A stretch of 64,000 bases of DNA, taken from Datisca glomerata. Taxonomy: Eukaryota; Streptophyta; Magnoliopsida; Cucurbitales; Datiscaceae. Made by a program: the position numbers and the translations under genes. The stretch is from positions 662,490 to 726,489 of the forward strand of contig QANY01000052.1 in the NCBI GenBank assembly GCA_003255025.1, in the 5' to 3' direction. Every line of letters starts with the position of its first letter. Within the stretch, counting starts at the first letter, position 1. Below are positions 42,893 through 56,759 of the stretch, piece by piece. The notes beneath the pieces are model-generated. The model was not told where the DNA came from. It searched no databases and was given only the letters and a program-made list of their open reading frames with translations.

Positions 42893-44060
42893 TTATGGTT
42901 GTAAAAAGATTTAGTTCCTTGCTTCTGATTGGCTACTTTCTTTGTTTTAGGTTACTTTTCATAGGTGTCAGTACAAAATTTTTGTACTTCGAAATGGTTA
43001 GTTGTACGTAGTTCATGTGGAAGATACCAATTCTATATGTGTATTTCATGTGAGGTTACCCCATTTATGTTTCATACATGGCTTACGTCTGAGGTACATT
43101 AAACATGTGCCAATGTATTGCATAAATGTGTATAGTCACCCATATGCGTTGAAAATGTGCAAGAGGCACCCCATTTATGTAGGCAGTAGCTCATTTATGT
43201 GGTTAGTACCTCTTTTATTAGAGTATGTTGTTATGCGTACTCGTTTACGTTGTGATATCTTTTTTAAGGGTATGGTACCTCAATCATGTGGCATGTTCAT
43301 CACTTCATGTTTGAGCTACCCCTGATTCATTGCAAATGGACAAGAACATGAGATTTTGGGAGATACAACATTTATGTGGGGGATACGCCATTTACAAGCA
43401 TTGACAGGATTTGTGTACCTAATTTATGTTATCATACCTATTTTACATCTCTGATACCTACACTGTAATTATGTACTAAAAATGATTGTGGTACTTCTTG
43501 TGTGTTACAAATGTGCGATTTACCCATATTTATGGATGATACCTCATTTATGTGTGATGTACCATATGTATGGTATCCTACCTATTTTACATATTTGTTA
43601 CCTACACTGTGTACATCTGTAAACCTTAAACACTTGAGGTGCTTCTAATGCATTACAAATGTGTGGTGTACCTCAGTTTTGTGAATTATACTTTGGTTAT
43701 GTGAAAGGTATCATGTTTTGTTTAGTACGCGGTCTACGTCACTGTCTCACTAATACCACAAACTTATTTTTTTAACTAATAAACATTTTCAGAACTTCTT
43801 ACCTCTTGGAAAGGTGCGATGCACATCTTTTTTAATGCACTATGTAATTTACTAGATGCTATCACCAATATGTGCATTAGAAGGTTTAATTTATCACTTT
43901 TATGCTTGATGTATCTGATTTCGATTGTACAAACTTCAAATGTGTGTGTTTGTACCCCGCGCCCATGTTTTAGACACCTCCTTGCGTTAAACATATGCGC
44001 GTTGCACAGTTTACGTGCAATGTACATGATTCTTGTCATAGCTACTTCAAGTATGTAATA
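42893..44060. repeat. Unclassified degenerate repeat field, ACC-CATTTATGT type
   Basis: The words CATTTATGT, GATACC, GGTACC(T) and TACAAATGTG recur irregularly every 20-40 bp (for example CCATTTATGT at 43061 and 43171, TCATTTATGT at 43191 and 43544), with ACCTACACTGT twice. It is not a clean tandem array. The plus-strand frame 43002-43325 (107 codons) is composed of these words and has no domain. Similar words flank the hAT element at 54.4-54.75 kb and 56.3-56.4 kb. Confidence 0.55.
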
Positions 44061-44160
44061 AAGTTCCCCATCACATATTGGGACAAGGAATCACGATTTC
44101 ATTTACTTTGAATTTGTTAAATTCTAGGGCCTTCATTTAATATTAACTTCATCAAACTCA

Positions 44161-44304
44161 GACTTCAAATCCAGCATAAAAATCATCTTATTTTCATTCT
44201 GACATAGTTCCAGATCTGCATACATAGTCCTAGACTTCAAATCCAGCATAAAAATAATCTTATTTTCATTCTGACATAGTTCCAGATCTGCATACATAGT
44301 CCTA
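44161..44304. repeat. 72-bp direct tandem duplication
   Basis: 44161-44232 and 44233-44304 differ at one position only (ATCATCTT versus ATAATCTT). Each starts GACTTCAAATCCAGCATAAA and ends CATACATAGTCCTA. Confidence 0.95.
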
Positions 44305-44929
44305 GGTAGTTGTACGCTTGGGGTTTATGAATCTTGAATTAAGATGATGAAAATGTCCAGACATGGTAATCCCACAAATCAAACAATAAGAATAACTTAT
44401 TTTCTTTTTTAACCATCAAATTAAGGTATTACAGAAGCACCGGAGCAAGAAACACCAACAATATATTTAAATTTCAGGCATCAAATGCAATTTGAATGAC
44501 CTGGTGAAGCTAAAATAAGTTCCCCTTTAAAACAGGGAGACGTCGAATGCATGTTTGACAAGAAACTAAAATGTTGACTGCGCATTTGGCGTGCAAAGTA
44601 TTTTAACGTACAGGGAAATGAAGTAACTTCAATACAAAGGTTTCCGATCGCTTACACTTTCAACTTTTCCATGAAAATGGCTTGGAGGGTAACACGTAAT
44701 TGTTTCAATGGCCCAGATTTGAGGGACAAATCCAACGACCAAGAATGATCCGGCATGGTCCCACCAACTTACCACATACTCACCAAGGGGGCATATATTA
44801 GAACCTTATTACCATTTCGTTGCGTAAATGAAGCTCGTGTATGGAGCTACTTTTGTATACAACCAATCGTGCATCCATAACATGATATCATAATATGCAT
44901 GCCAATAAAAAAACTCTTGAATATAACTT
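44305..44929. other. Unassigned sequence
   Basis: No gene is recognised between the 72-bp duplication and copia B. Confidence 0.4.
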
Positions 44930-47676
44930 TAAGAAAGTCTACATATTAAAAAGATATTATAAAGAAGTCTTCAAAATTAAAGAAATAAATTATATAATTG
45001 ATTGTATAATGAAAGATAAAAATTAAGATAATTGATTAGGGGCATGTTATCAAGTTAAATAATTAGGTTAATTGAGATGCAAATTTAAATTCTTATAATC
45101 TTGCTAGATATTTATTTAATTTAATTAAATTGTGGGATTTTTAGAATTTTGATAAAATTGTATTAACCTAAAATATTACTAATTGAGCATGCTTGACTAA
45201 TCAAGTAGGTTAATAAAGATTTGGTTGGCTAATTTCCTAATGAAACTTAGCAACTCGTTGAAATAAAAACATACGTCAGAAAATTCAAGTGTACCAAGCA
45301 TTTTTTTTAAACCTATGAACAACATAATTTGATCATAGTAAGGTGTTATGGTACCTCGTCTTCAATTTTTGAAGCTCCCTAAAGAAGGAAATCTGAAGCA
45401 ATAGATATTACAAGTATGATAATTGTAATGACCTCCTTGATAAGTGAATTACTAAGAACAATCTACCTGGAGAGGACTTTCTCCACTTGGCATGAGTCTG
45501 AAGGTGAAATAATGGTGTACACTTGACTCCTTTCTGTAGTATCCTGCCTAAGTGGTTCTTATTTCAAGAAATCAAAGCATAATGTTAGTTAACTACTATA
45601 TATTCATACCATATTAGTAGAGTACTATGTATGAACATCAGATTAGTCATTAATTGTATTGGGTTATCCTAATCTAGATTTTAAAGGTACATTCTACCTA
45701 CGCTACATTTATGAAAGTTGAGATATCGGTGCGTACAATTGCATGATTACATTTTCATTTTAATTTTAAATTGTATATGTATGCTTAAACTGTAATGTAC
45801 ATGTAATGATTAAGATTTTCATTATTTCATAATGTTAAACATGTCGTTTATTAGCCCTGTTAAATCTACATTCAACTTAAACGATTGTAGACGTTAATGA
45901 ATATTAACTAGGACTTTAGTCTGACCGCGGAAAGAGGCAAGTATGTTCCTAATTACTGTTACACTAAATCTTTCTTAGAGTTTCACATAGGAGAATAAAA
46001 CCTAATACTGTCTATAGAGATAGTTTGAATTTTAGCCCCATGCTAAATATTGGACTTCTATGACCTATATGTTTGGAAATAGAAAATTCATTCCTCATTG
46101 AAGATGATATGATTATTAATGTCCAGTATGATATTTGGAAAGGGCATTGTTGAACTCTAAGGTGGTAAAAGAAAATCTAGTTAGAGACAATAACCTTATG
46201 ATTTATGTTCTTAAATGAGATATAGATTCCTATATCCAGAATAGATGGGGACACCCATATCGATGTAGTATTGAACTCTAAAATGGTAAAAGAAACCTAG
46301 TCTGCTTCTTCTTTTGGGTTATCCCTAGATCAATGGGATGAATAAGATAAATATCTCTAGATAGAGCTCATTCGAAATATGAAAGAAGGAGCAAGCGCTA
46401 AAACGAAATGCTTCTAGGGACGACTAGATACTAGAAAACTAGCTAAAATGTTTCCTAAACTATACTGGTCTAATAGGTGCATCTCAAAGAAGTGATCAGT
46501 AAATGATTCTACTATGTCATGGTGTGTAGATTTTGCAATCATTAGTCACATTGCAGTGCTTTATGAAGGTTTCAAGAAACCAGAAAGCTAAATGAGAGGG
46601 ATTGTATGTTGTTATTTGCATAGATGGGCATGGACTAATTGATGGATAACATATTTCTAAATTATCATTGCATGAGATAGAGTACAATAGCGGCATACAT
46701 AATTCATGTGTCTAGGCCTTATAATCTAAGTAGGATTCGAGACATATGTCTACGTCATATATTCTAAGTAGGATTTGAGACTATTAAGAGACGAGCTTCA
46801 CAACCTTTTGATTTTAGAACTTTGGTAAGTGAATCCATAAAAGATAGGAATATGACCAACAATATTCGTATGTAATAAAAGACATAGAGACACGTGATAT
46901 TAATGTAAGAGTGTATTGCTTAATTGGTGTGAACGTCCAGTGAGAAATGATTATTTTTGTCACATGCTTCTCAAGTCCTAAACTTTTGAGAAATCAAAGA
47001 ATTTAGAATGGAAATCAAGAATGCATTAGAGAGATTAACTAAACTTCTTCAATTTAATCTAAGAGGTGAATACCTCTTACGAACATTCATGCACTACTTA
47101 GTAAATACGAGGATTTCATCCCAGTTAGTTACATATGGGTCATATGGAGAAAGCTGTAATAGTAACAAGAAACAAGCCTCTTTTGAAATGGATGAGATCT
47201 AAGCTTCGTTATTTAACTAATGTATTTTCATTTTGAGGATTAGCCTTTTAAAGGATACATTTTTTTAAATCTAACACCATTAAGGGCAGTACTTGAAACA
47301 CCACAAGAATTACGAAAACATTATAAACCCGTGTGGAGGTAATGCATATACATTAAGGGTTGAATGTTGTCAAGCTAGATAGTAGATAAAAATAATATTC
47401 GTCTATAGGGTATGCAAGATGAAACATAGGTTACTTGTTTTATTGCATGTGGAATGGGAAAGTTTCTATAAGTACTCTTGGAAGAAGACTATGTTCCAAA
47501 GGAACATCTAGAAGCAATAAATTCTTAGAAGAATATTCTGATAGTGCTTATGCCACGCTATCCAGTTGGTATTAGATAAGTGCACAAGTTAGTGGCAATT
47601 CAATTAGTCAAAAGAATAAGAATGAAATACTTCATAGTACCACACAACTTTGTTGTAGTGGGAGAGTTTCTCATTC

Positions 47677-49814
47677 CACTACAACAAAAAATGCTTAGAT
47701 GATGGTTAAAACCCCTCGTCAAAAATCTTTAATGACGGGCAAGTGACTGTCATCTAAACTCATTTCACCAAAAACCATCATAAAAAAGTGCCACAAAAAC
47801 ACTTTTGATGACGGGGAATCCCCGTCATGAAAAGTGCCATAAAAACACCTTTAATGATGGGGATTGCCTGCCATTATAGGTGCTGTAAAAACACCTATAA
47901 TGATGGGTATTGCCCATTATTATAGGTGACGCAAAAACACCTATAATGACGGGAAATTCCCATCACTAAAGGATCATTCAAAAAAACCTGTCAAGGAAAG
48001 GAAAAAAGCTGTGTCCCTATGAGAATTTTTCATTGCATTTGAGTGATGCCATAATACCCGACAAAAAAAAAATAGACCTAATATTTAGAGTAAGCAGCAA
48101 ACATCATTTATTAAGAGGATAACAAAACCAGAAAGTTGACATAAAAACATAGAATGAAATAAAATGAAGGACAAGGACAGAGAACATTGAACCTCCTAAA
48201 ATAGTAAAGCTTAAACCAAAGACAGCTCGATAATGAAAGTAAGAATCAATTATGCACTAAAGGGTTACCATCATGTATCGAGAAATCAGTACACCCCTCC
48301 AATTCAAGTCTACACAACATTATGATTTATCAGAATCAAAACAACATATAAACAAGAATGATTTGGATCTAACTTCAGAGGAAAAAAAAAATGCACTAAT
48401 AACTCTATTGAAGAAATTGATATTATCATTATCATTGAAGCAAAAAGCAATTGATTCACACATTTCATTAACGAGATCAAAAGCCACATGAACTTACACA
48501 GTAAATAAGGGGAAGAAGAAACAATATCAAAAGATCCTTAGGTTTCTCATTAGTTTTTAAAAGAAAAATTGAAACATATTCTCACAAAATTAGGTTCAGA
48601 GTTAAACATCTCAAAAGATCATTCAGGAGGAAAACATCAATTAAAACTTCAATTTATTTTCTATTTTACCCTATAAATCAATTATAACCATACCTTAAGC
48701 AAATCACAATAATAACTTATTAGCTTCTAATATGACGTAGATGAAGGCTTCATCTCTAGTTCATAATGTAGGTTCTTAAATTTTGAAATGACATCCTCAA
48801 CCTTCAAGATTCAACAAATGATGCAAGTAAATAAAGTTCATAAATATAAAAAGACATAATTCTCAAAAATGTAAAATAGACAATGAAATGCAAAAGGACA
48901 TGTAACAAGTTAAAGTGTAGTTAAAATCCTTGTGTAGACCTCTTAACAAAGTAAAGGGAAATAAGCTGATCTAAATCATAATAACATTGCTCATGGTGAA
49001 ATTTTCATGACTAGCCACACAAGTTTAATACTGTAAGTATGTCATAATAACATTGCTCATAATGAAATTGTCAAGACTAGTCATACATCTTTTGTGTTTT
49101 TCTTAAATGTAAGAAATTCTATTAAAGCTCGTGATATGAATATCTTGACCAATTATAATAAAGGGTTTGACAAGTTGTACAAGAAAGTGGGAGAGAAAGC
49201 ACTTATTAGAAACAACCTCATTTAAAAATAAAAAATTTATGTATAAAATTTTAACCAAAATCAAGATGATCTGGTCACGAGTAACCACAAAAATTACTCA
49301 TAAGAAAATTAATCTAGATAACATATATGGAGGATTCATCAAGGACACAAAAGATGCTATTAATCAATGAATTCAGTTTAAATGCATTGAATTTAAAGCT
49401 TTTGCAAATTCTACAAACTTCAGCTACAAAGGAATCAAAATGGAGATAATTCCAAGTAAACAAAACAACTGAAGAAATTAAAGCACTAAATAATCTATAG
49501 TGGGATTGAACACAAAAAAATTGAAAGTACCTTGACACAAACAAATGGGATCTGACACAGAAAAATTTGAAGTACCTCGACAGAGATCTTGCGAGTCACT
49601 CTAGGGCCTTTTAAACTGCTTGACCTGCTTCTTCACGGCCTCTTATGAAAGCAAAGGCATGACCGTTTTTGCTTACCTACATATATCTTGTGGTTACACT
49701 GGGGCCTTTTAAGCCCTTTTATCGTAATGGCTCTCTTTCAGAGTTTGAAGAATCCTAGGTTCTATCATGAGAGCTCAACGATGCTCCATCGATGAGACAA
49801 AGAGAGAGAAAAGA

Positions 49815-49863
<49 letters not shown>

Positions 49864-50183
49864 AAGTGAAGTGAGAGAGAACCCTGGTTTTTTCGATCGC
49901 CTCTCTCTATCGTAAATCTGAGAGCGTGAAATAGAAGTTAACCGATTAGGATTAAAATATTCAGTGTCAATTTTGTAATTATAGAGTAATTTCAATATAA
50001 TTAAGATCACTTTAGTTTTACACTATCATAATAGGTAAGCTTATTATGACAGTTCAAGTATAATTTTTCATATTAGCTAAATAGTTTCTTTTAGATGTTA
50101 GTGCCTTTTTTACATGATATGTTTAAGAGACTTGACATTAATTCTAATATTATACTATCATCTAAAGCCATTTTTTAGTAGTG
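47677..50183. mobile_element. Non-autonomous CACTA element nested in copia B
   Basis: 2507 bp. Left end CACTACAACAAAAAATGC then TTAGATGATGG; right end in reverse CACTACTAAAAAATGGC then TTTAGATGATAG. Flanks TTC (47674-47676) and TTG (50184-50186) fit a 3-bp target duplication with one change; copia A has the uninterrupted site CTCATTCATATGAG near 35250. The left 300 bp carry subterminal repeats TGACGGGGAATCCCCGTCA and ACACCTATAATGA. On the minus strand, about 280 bp inside the right end, is an AG/CT microsatellite plus gene-leader-like sequence. No transposase is visible; small open frames (48273-48491, 49103-49544) are unsupported. Confidence 0.85.
49819..49859. repeat. AG microsatellite
   Basis: About 20 uninterrupted AG units within the CACTA element. 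The minus-strand frame 49765-50010 owes its Ser-Leu run to it. Confidence 0.95.
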
Positions 50184-51646
50184 TTGATGTGAGAAATACA
50201 TGTTCCTCTGAGAGTCTGATATGGTAATCCTAAGGGAACATGATCTAGACCTTAATCATTATGTCATACTATAAGGGGTCATAACCAACTGAGAGATTCA
50301 CGTTCGAGCAAGAGACTTTACTGTCCATCTTCAAGGAAAATGTCTTAGAGCTTAGTAACTGCAAAGAGATTCTAAATGATGCAAAGTAAATCATTAGCTT
50401 CAATGAAATCTGAAAATGATTCTTTGTTTTTTGTCGTTCTTCTTTCAATTATAGTTCTTCGGTTGACTTCATTCTTTTATTCAAATACACCCATTCCAGG
50501 TAAGCTCTCTGCTTGGGATGCATGGGCTGGGCAATTGTTATAGAGTATGTAAAGCTTTAGGAGCTCATAGAGCTTTGGTGGCAAGGATCTGTAAGGGGAA
50601 GTAAGATGCAGATAGAAGGATAAGAATTTTAAGGCCTGGCTTACATAGAAATGAAATACTCAAACAAAGGTTATTGAGTATAGCACATCTTGTTACTAAT
50701 TCCATGATAATTTCCATTAAAATTTTGTATTTATCGCAGATCATCTCATTTACAAGTTTTGCTAAATGGGTGAACAAGAACGCTATCTTGTATGGTGATC
50801 TTGAAGTGATTATATTTACATCCCAATCTTTTGAGTTTGTCACTAAAGGCCATAAAATATAATATACCTGATGCATTGTATTAGTCAAATTGTGGGCTAA
50901 AGCATGCATTAATGACTCAAAATATCATGTTGATAATGAAATTAATCAGATCAAGGTCATAATGAGCCATGTGAGTACAAAAGAAGGGAAGAAAACATAA
51001 TAGAAGTGTTAGTGCTTTACGTCGATGACATTTTATGATCAAGAATGATGTAGAGTTAAATGTCAATAATAAAGCCATGCATGTATGAATTTATGTTATA
51101 AAAGACTTTGGAAAAAGTGTTATTCATTCTAAGAATTAAGTTCTTTTGAGACTTAAATACCGAACGATTTGCTTATCTTGGACTGCATAAATAATAATAT
51201 ATTACATAGGTGTGCAATGCATGATTAGGATTAGAATCCATGTATTGCATCAGTCTTATGACATATGTTGAAATAAGTAACATAAATATAGTTCCCTTAC
51301 TTTTAGCTGTGGGTAGTCTTGAGTATGCTATATTATTCGCAAGATCATATATGTAATATAAAATAAGCATAGTCAGCGGATATCATCAAATCTAGGACGA
51401 GTTTATTAGATAGTTGTGAAGCATATTCTTAAGTATCTTAGGAGAATGAGGGCTTAGTTTCTTGTGTATTATGGTGAGAATCTCATACCATTTGAGTACA
51501 CATGTTCAAATTTTCAATTAAATTACTTTAGCAAAGAACCTACTAGTCTGTTTACAAAGACGTTATCCACAAGTGTTATTATGTCACATGTAGAGAACAT
51601 GGCGATTAAGCTGGTTGTAGAAATGCTTTAGGACAAGTGGGAGATT

Positions 51647-52783
51647 GCTAGGTTTATGCCCTAAAAACATGAGAATTCTATGATTATTTTGACGTTGTTT
51701 ATGACTTATAATAGATGAATATTCTTATCTTACTTGAAATACTTTTTTTAAATGGTCTACAAGCATATAGTACTTCGTTTGTGATTCTTATGGAATTTAG
51801 TTCATAAGAAGAAGGCATATAACTAAGAGTTCTATTTTTTTATTGTCTATTAAAGTTGGGAACTTTAATAAGAATGCTTGTAGTGCATTAACCCTATCTC
51901 TTAGAGTGGTTTACATTTCTCACTGGGTGGAGTACCAAGATATTGTACTAATCCCTTTGAAAGGAATTGAAAAAACTAATAAGTTTATTTTTCAGTAAAA
52001 GTACAGTATTAAGAAAGTCATGAGATTTTTGTCACTTCATATTTAGTGGTTCGTTTGTTTTGATCTACTATGATTGGGATTCTATGAATCAATATATCTA
52101 TAGTTAGATGACCAAGCTTTTAGATAGTGAGGATGCATGGATACTCAATAGTGGAACCCATCGACACTTTTAAGTGAGTGATAGTTCCTGAGCCCATCGA
52201 TGGGATATAGGTATTATCGTGACTCATAATGATTGGTACGACATGAATACCTAACAATCAAACACTCGGCCATATATGTATCGGAAACTATAAAATTAAT
52301 TTGATTAATTCTAATAAAAAATATAATTTGTGACTAGGGTTAATCCTAGCCATAGGATTCCACAATTGGTTGACATAAAAGGTAACCCCCAAGGAAACCT
52401 TATCTAGCTGAAATTGTGAGAGATAGAGAAGAAAATCTTTCTAATTTTGTAAGTTTCAACACACTTGTTCTTGGTTAATAGTCAAGGGAACAACGAGGAA
52501 GATCAAAATGTCTCTATATTCACATGATATGATATCACAAGATTTAAGAATGGATATTAATAGTCGGCGGCTTGCACAACGATGTGGACGAGTCTTCTCA
52601 TTGTTCATGTATGGATCGATGTAACAGTTGGCGTGAATTTAGAGGTTTGTATCTTGATGCAAATTGAATAGTTTTTTAGGTTCATATGTTAAAGTTATAA
52701 TATTAACATTCATGTATAGCATAGGTTAGATTGTTTGGCAAATAAATTTAAGTTTAGGACGTTTTCACTGTGATAATTCCTTC
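51647..52783 (+). repeat. 3' LTR of copia B
   Basis: Begins TGCTAGGTTTATGCC after the tract AGGACAAGTGGGAGAT and ends GATAATTCCTTCA near 52783, comparable to the copia A LTR end. Shared words with the A LTR include GTGATTCTTATGGAATTTAG and GGTCTACAAGCA. The inside contains a TATA-poor AT-rich promoter region that I cannot resolve further. Confidence 0.65.
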
Positions 52784-54750
52784 ATCATCAGGATCCAGAG
52801 GGATTAGTGCAAGCCACAAACTCGTAAGGCCTTATCCGAGCTGTAGTACCTTAGTATGTGAACCAGAGAGATAGAACCCCACCTACGAGAACCTCCCGAC
52901 CGGAGTAAAGATCCATAATAGTGACCATGCGTGAGTGAGCTCTAAGAAAATATTTCTCCATGATCTTTAAGTGACAGCCAAGAGCCCTCCTATGGGGAAA
53001 CTTTTAGCAGCAAATTAGAGCAATGTTACTTTACAAAAGGTTTTTTCGACGTGATCGTCAGAGTATATTATATCGGGCACCACACAGGTGTCGAGGTAAC
53101 GCTTTAAGTTTATTCTTGTTCATCTTTGTAGGAATCTTCTAGTGACGTGTGGTGATCATTGACTGTAGATTTTCTGCATTTATATCCATGAGGTAATAAT
53201 CTCAAAGGGTGACAATTATTAGGCTTAGTTTATAGTCTATGAAGATGATAGAAAAAGAATGGGAGGGGGAGAACGAAGAAGTATGAATGATGGATAAGAA
53301 GAGATAGCAGAAATGAAGTTGCAAGGATATGGTTTCATTAACGAGGTACTTGGAAGTGTGTACATATGTGTGTGTGTGTGCATGAATATATGTATATGTG
53401 GATACCTAAAATTTAATCAAAGCCTAGTAATGATATGAAAGGCCAATCCCCCATCTGAGGAGAAGGTTGAGATGGACTCAACATGCCATGCAAAGCCTAG
53501 AAGGAAACAAGAGGAGAAAAAAGAAAGAAAAGCCTAGACTTGAAAAACAACAAGATCGTCAATATCAGGAAATACTGAAGAGGACCAAATGTAGAGAAGA
53601 AAGGAAGAAGAAGGTGGGGAAGAAGAATCGGTAAATTATATGCCTATGTATCTGTGTATCTGTGTGTGCATACACACACAGAGTATTAAACTATGCAGGT
53701 TCACATGTAAGTATGTTGTTCGATCGGTTTTGTTCGGTGCAGTTTTCTCATAGGAACCACAAAATGAATGGAACCACAAGTTTTTTATTACATTAAACCA
53801 AACTGATATGGTTCAGTCAGTTTGACATTTAGAAAAAGATCTGGATAGAATTCCAGAATTTAACCAGTTGAGCTAAACGTTAGTTTATCATTTACAAAAA
53901 TATCACGATAGAATTCCATAAGTAGATTTCTCACAAATGCCACCTCTCATTTTATTAGTTATAATATTTCTAAGTAAATAGATATAAATGGCAGCTTCAT
54001 ATCGAAGCCGAGATCTCTTTCCTTGCTGATATCTTCACTATGAAGTTGAGCATTATTTCCTGTTGTTTTTCATCTGTACACAAATTGAAAAGAAAAGAAA
54101 ATGAGCAAAGTAAAAGAAAAGATATGTAGGACAAGTGATTTTTGTTTTAGGTATAGGTACTTGAACATTTTATCAGACAAATTAGCAATTGCATTTAGAT
54201 ATTAAATTTTGTTTTTTCTTGTACACCAAATTGGCTAGTTTTATCATTAATACGCATAGTATTTATATGTGTTTTATTATTCAACTCAGTTTTTATTTTT
54301 AATGAGTTTTTCATGTACTGAAAATAAAATAGTATGACTAAATTAGTCAAAAATAGTATTGTGAAAGGGGTCTTAGAAAAATAGTAATAATAGGCTTTTT
54401 TTTGGGTATTGGCCATGATACAACACCTTGACTTTTTGTTTTTGAGTTATCTACAATACATTTAGGACACCTGCAGCATATTTGAGGTACACTACTATTC
54501 AACAAATTTTTTACATTCTTCACTTTACAATTTTGGTAAATGATGTACCATACCGGGTAACTTAGAATTTTTCATGATAATATAATTTAACATCGATTAT
54601 TACGAGTCCTTCTTTAATACTAGCCATGGTACAATATCAAGAAGTTTATTTTTGGGTACATGCAACATATATATCATTGTTAAATACATTTGAAATATCT
54701 GACTACACATTTAAGATAACTCATTAACCATTTAAAATATCTACGATACT
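52784..54750. other. Unassigned sequence right of copia B
   Basis: No gene is recognised. There are short GT runs at 53369-53382 and 53655-53681. From about 54420 the words GATACAACACC, ATTTAGGACACC, GAGGTAC and CATTTAAGATAAC recur, resembling the repeat field at 43 kb. Confidence 0.4.
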
Positions 54751-54758
54751 ACTATAAT

Positions 54759-56010
54759 TAGGTATGCCAATGGGTGGGTTTGTATTGGGTATGGCTATAC
54801 CCATTGAATATTCATGCATTACCCATACCCAACTCATACCCATTCTAAATTAAATGATGGGTGTGGGTAATACCCACGAAGACGTGGACACCCAACAGAT
54901 ATTCATATATATTTTTTCTTTTTCTTTTTTGAAACTAGAGAACTATTCTTTACTTTTCTCTCTTCACTAACCTCTGACCATTAAGAATAACGGTTCAGTT
55001 AAAGATGTTCTCTCTTCAAATTGATAGGCTAGACAATAATTTTCATCATAAACAGATTAAAATGAAAATTAAGTTGATAAAGTCATTTAATAAACCTAAT
55101 TAAATTGATGAATTTTAGCTTGGTTAATTGATTATAAAATTAACGATTCAGTTAGTTCGGTCATATGATTATTCAAATATAAAACTGACAATCCAATTTA
55201 GTTCTGTTATAAAATTAATGAACTATAACTTGGTTATTCGATAATAAAATTATTGATCCAGTTTAGTTTGATTGTAATTGATGAATTGCAGTTCCTTTTT
55301 ATCATAGAATTGACAAATTTTTCTTTTATTCAGATGATAAATTGATGAAATTTAGTTTGATTCGACTACAATTTATGAATTTTAGTTTTGGTTATTCAAT
55401 TAATGATTTGATTTGGTCTAATGATATGATTGATGAATTCTAATTTAGTTCAATTATAAAATTGATTAATTTTGAATTGATTATTTGATTATAAATTAAT
55501 GGTCTAGTTTGTTTTAGTCATAAACTTGATGAGATTTAGTTTGATTAGAAAACTGTGATGCAATTTAGTTCGGTTGCAAAAAATTAATTCCATTTCTGTT
55601 TCATTATAAAATTGATGAACTATGGTTCAATTCCATTATAAAATTGATAAATTTTAGTTCGGCTATTTAATTCATAATTTAGTTTAGTTCAACTATCAAA
55701 TTATTAAATTGATGGAATTCATTTACCAATCATGTGTTTAAACAAGAATTACACCATAGTTTTCCTTATATATTATTGTCTTTAGGATAATTGTCGAAGA
55801 TGGAGAAAATGCCCTTAATAGGGGTTGCATTGGAAGTGGATATACATTTTTTTAGGATAAAATGGGTACCTAAGGGGTATTGAGTGTTACCCATACCCTA
55901 CCAATTTATAATAGATAAAAATTACCTACCCAATAAAAACTCATACCCATTTATAATATTTTAAACACACACATTAAATAAGATATCCGTAGGTATTTTT
56001 GCCATCCCTA
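54759..56010. mobile_element. hAT-type non-autonomous transposon
   Basis: 1252 bp. Left end TAGGTATGCCAATGGGTGGG, right end in reverse TAGGGATGGCAAAAATACC, the common TAGGGATGGCAA terminus of plant hAT elements. Target duplication ACTATAAT (54751-54758) and ACTATAAC (56011-56018), 8 bp with one change. Subterminal GGGTATGG/CATACCC words are abundant. The middle (55070-55720) is a degenerate AT-rich tandem repeat around AAATTGATGAATTTTAGTT. It is non-coding. Confidence 0.87.
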
Positions 56011-56018
56011 ACTATAAC

Positions 56019-56560
56019 AATGATACCTTAGAAGTTCTTTAGTATACTAGTATATTCAATATTAACATGAATACTTAGTTAAAACACTTTCTCTTACCAA
56101 GTTTTTGGCTATAATTAAAAAACAAATAAGATGGAATTGCTTACCAAGTCTTGGGACAACATGCCCTTCTGAGTGATGCAGCACAACAGGGTCAACAAAT
56201 TCCCTTAGAAGAGAAATTCCCTCTTCCCTCATATAGTCAGTTTCCCAACACAATTAATCATGAACCAAAATAAATAAATCCATAAATAATGACTCCTTCA
56301 GTACCGAACATAATACTGTACTAGAACATTTTTTTGAGACCCGTACAAAACATTTAACACAATTTACTACATATTTAACGTAAATGAGATACCATACTTA
56401 TTTTGGTAAAATATAGCTAGGGACTCCTATAATTTGTACTTGTTTTTGTTTCCTACTTTCACTTTTATTAATTTGATCCACATTTTAAATTGTTAAAAAT
56501 ATCAACCTCCATCAATATTTTGTTTAGATAATCAAGCTATATATTAAGGGAGGAAAGGTG
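56019..56560. other. Unassigned sequence between hAT and LINE-2
   Basis: No gene is recognised. The minus-strand frame 56062-56253 has no family resemblance. Confidence 0.4.
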
Positions 56561-56759
56561 ACAAAATAGAAGGGGTGTACTGAAGAAGGATTTTATTGAC
56601 TGTATTGATAAGGGAAATAAGGATAGACTTCTTATTCTAAATCATATCTAAAAAATGTGAGGAGGAAGCTCCCATTTCTCAATATTGATTTTATTGATAG
56701 GGGAATCAGGGATATACTTCTTACTCTAAAGCCTATCCCTAATGGCATTTAAAATATTT

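Larger units (their letters stand above)
44930..52783 (+). mobile_element. Ty1/copia element B (5' truncated) with nested CACTA
   Basis: It shares sequence with copia A over the leader (45000-45260 versus 31860-32120), the body (46700-47680 and 50184-51640) and the polypurine tract. It also keeps a gag/protease-like stretch at about 46300-46640 (YEGFKKPES near 46565) that A has lost. No 5' LTR or primer-binding site is found. The 3' LTR runs 51647-52783. The body is full of stops. A CACTA element (47677-50183) interrupts the integrase region. Confidence 0.78.

Noticed and set aside
43002..43325. 107-codon plus-strand open frame
   Set aside because: Built from the recurring CATTTATGT/TACC words of the repeat field; no recognisable domain.
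49765..50010. Minus-strand 81-codon frame with Ser-Leu repeats
   Set aside because: Produced by the AG microsatellite at 49819-49859.
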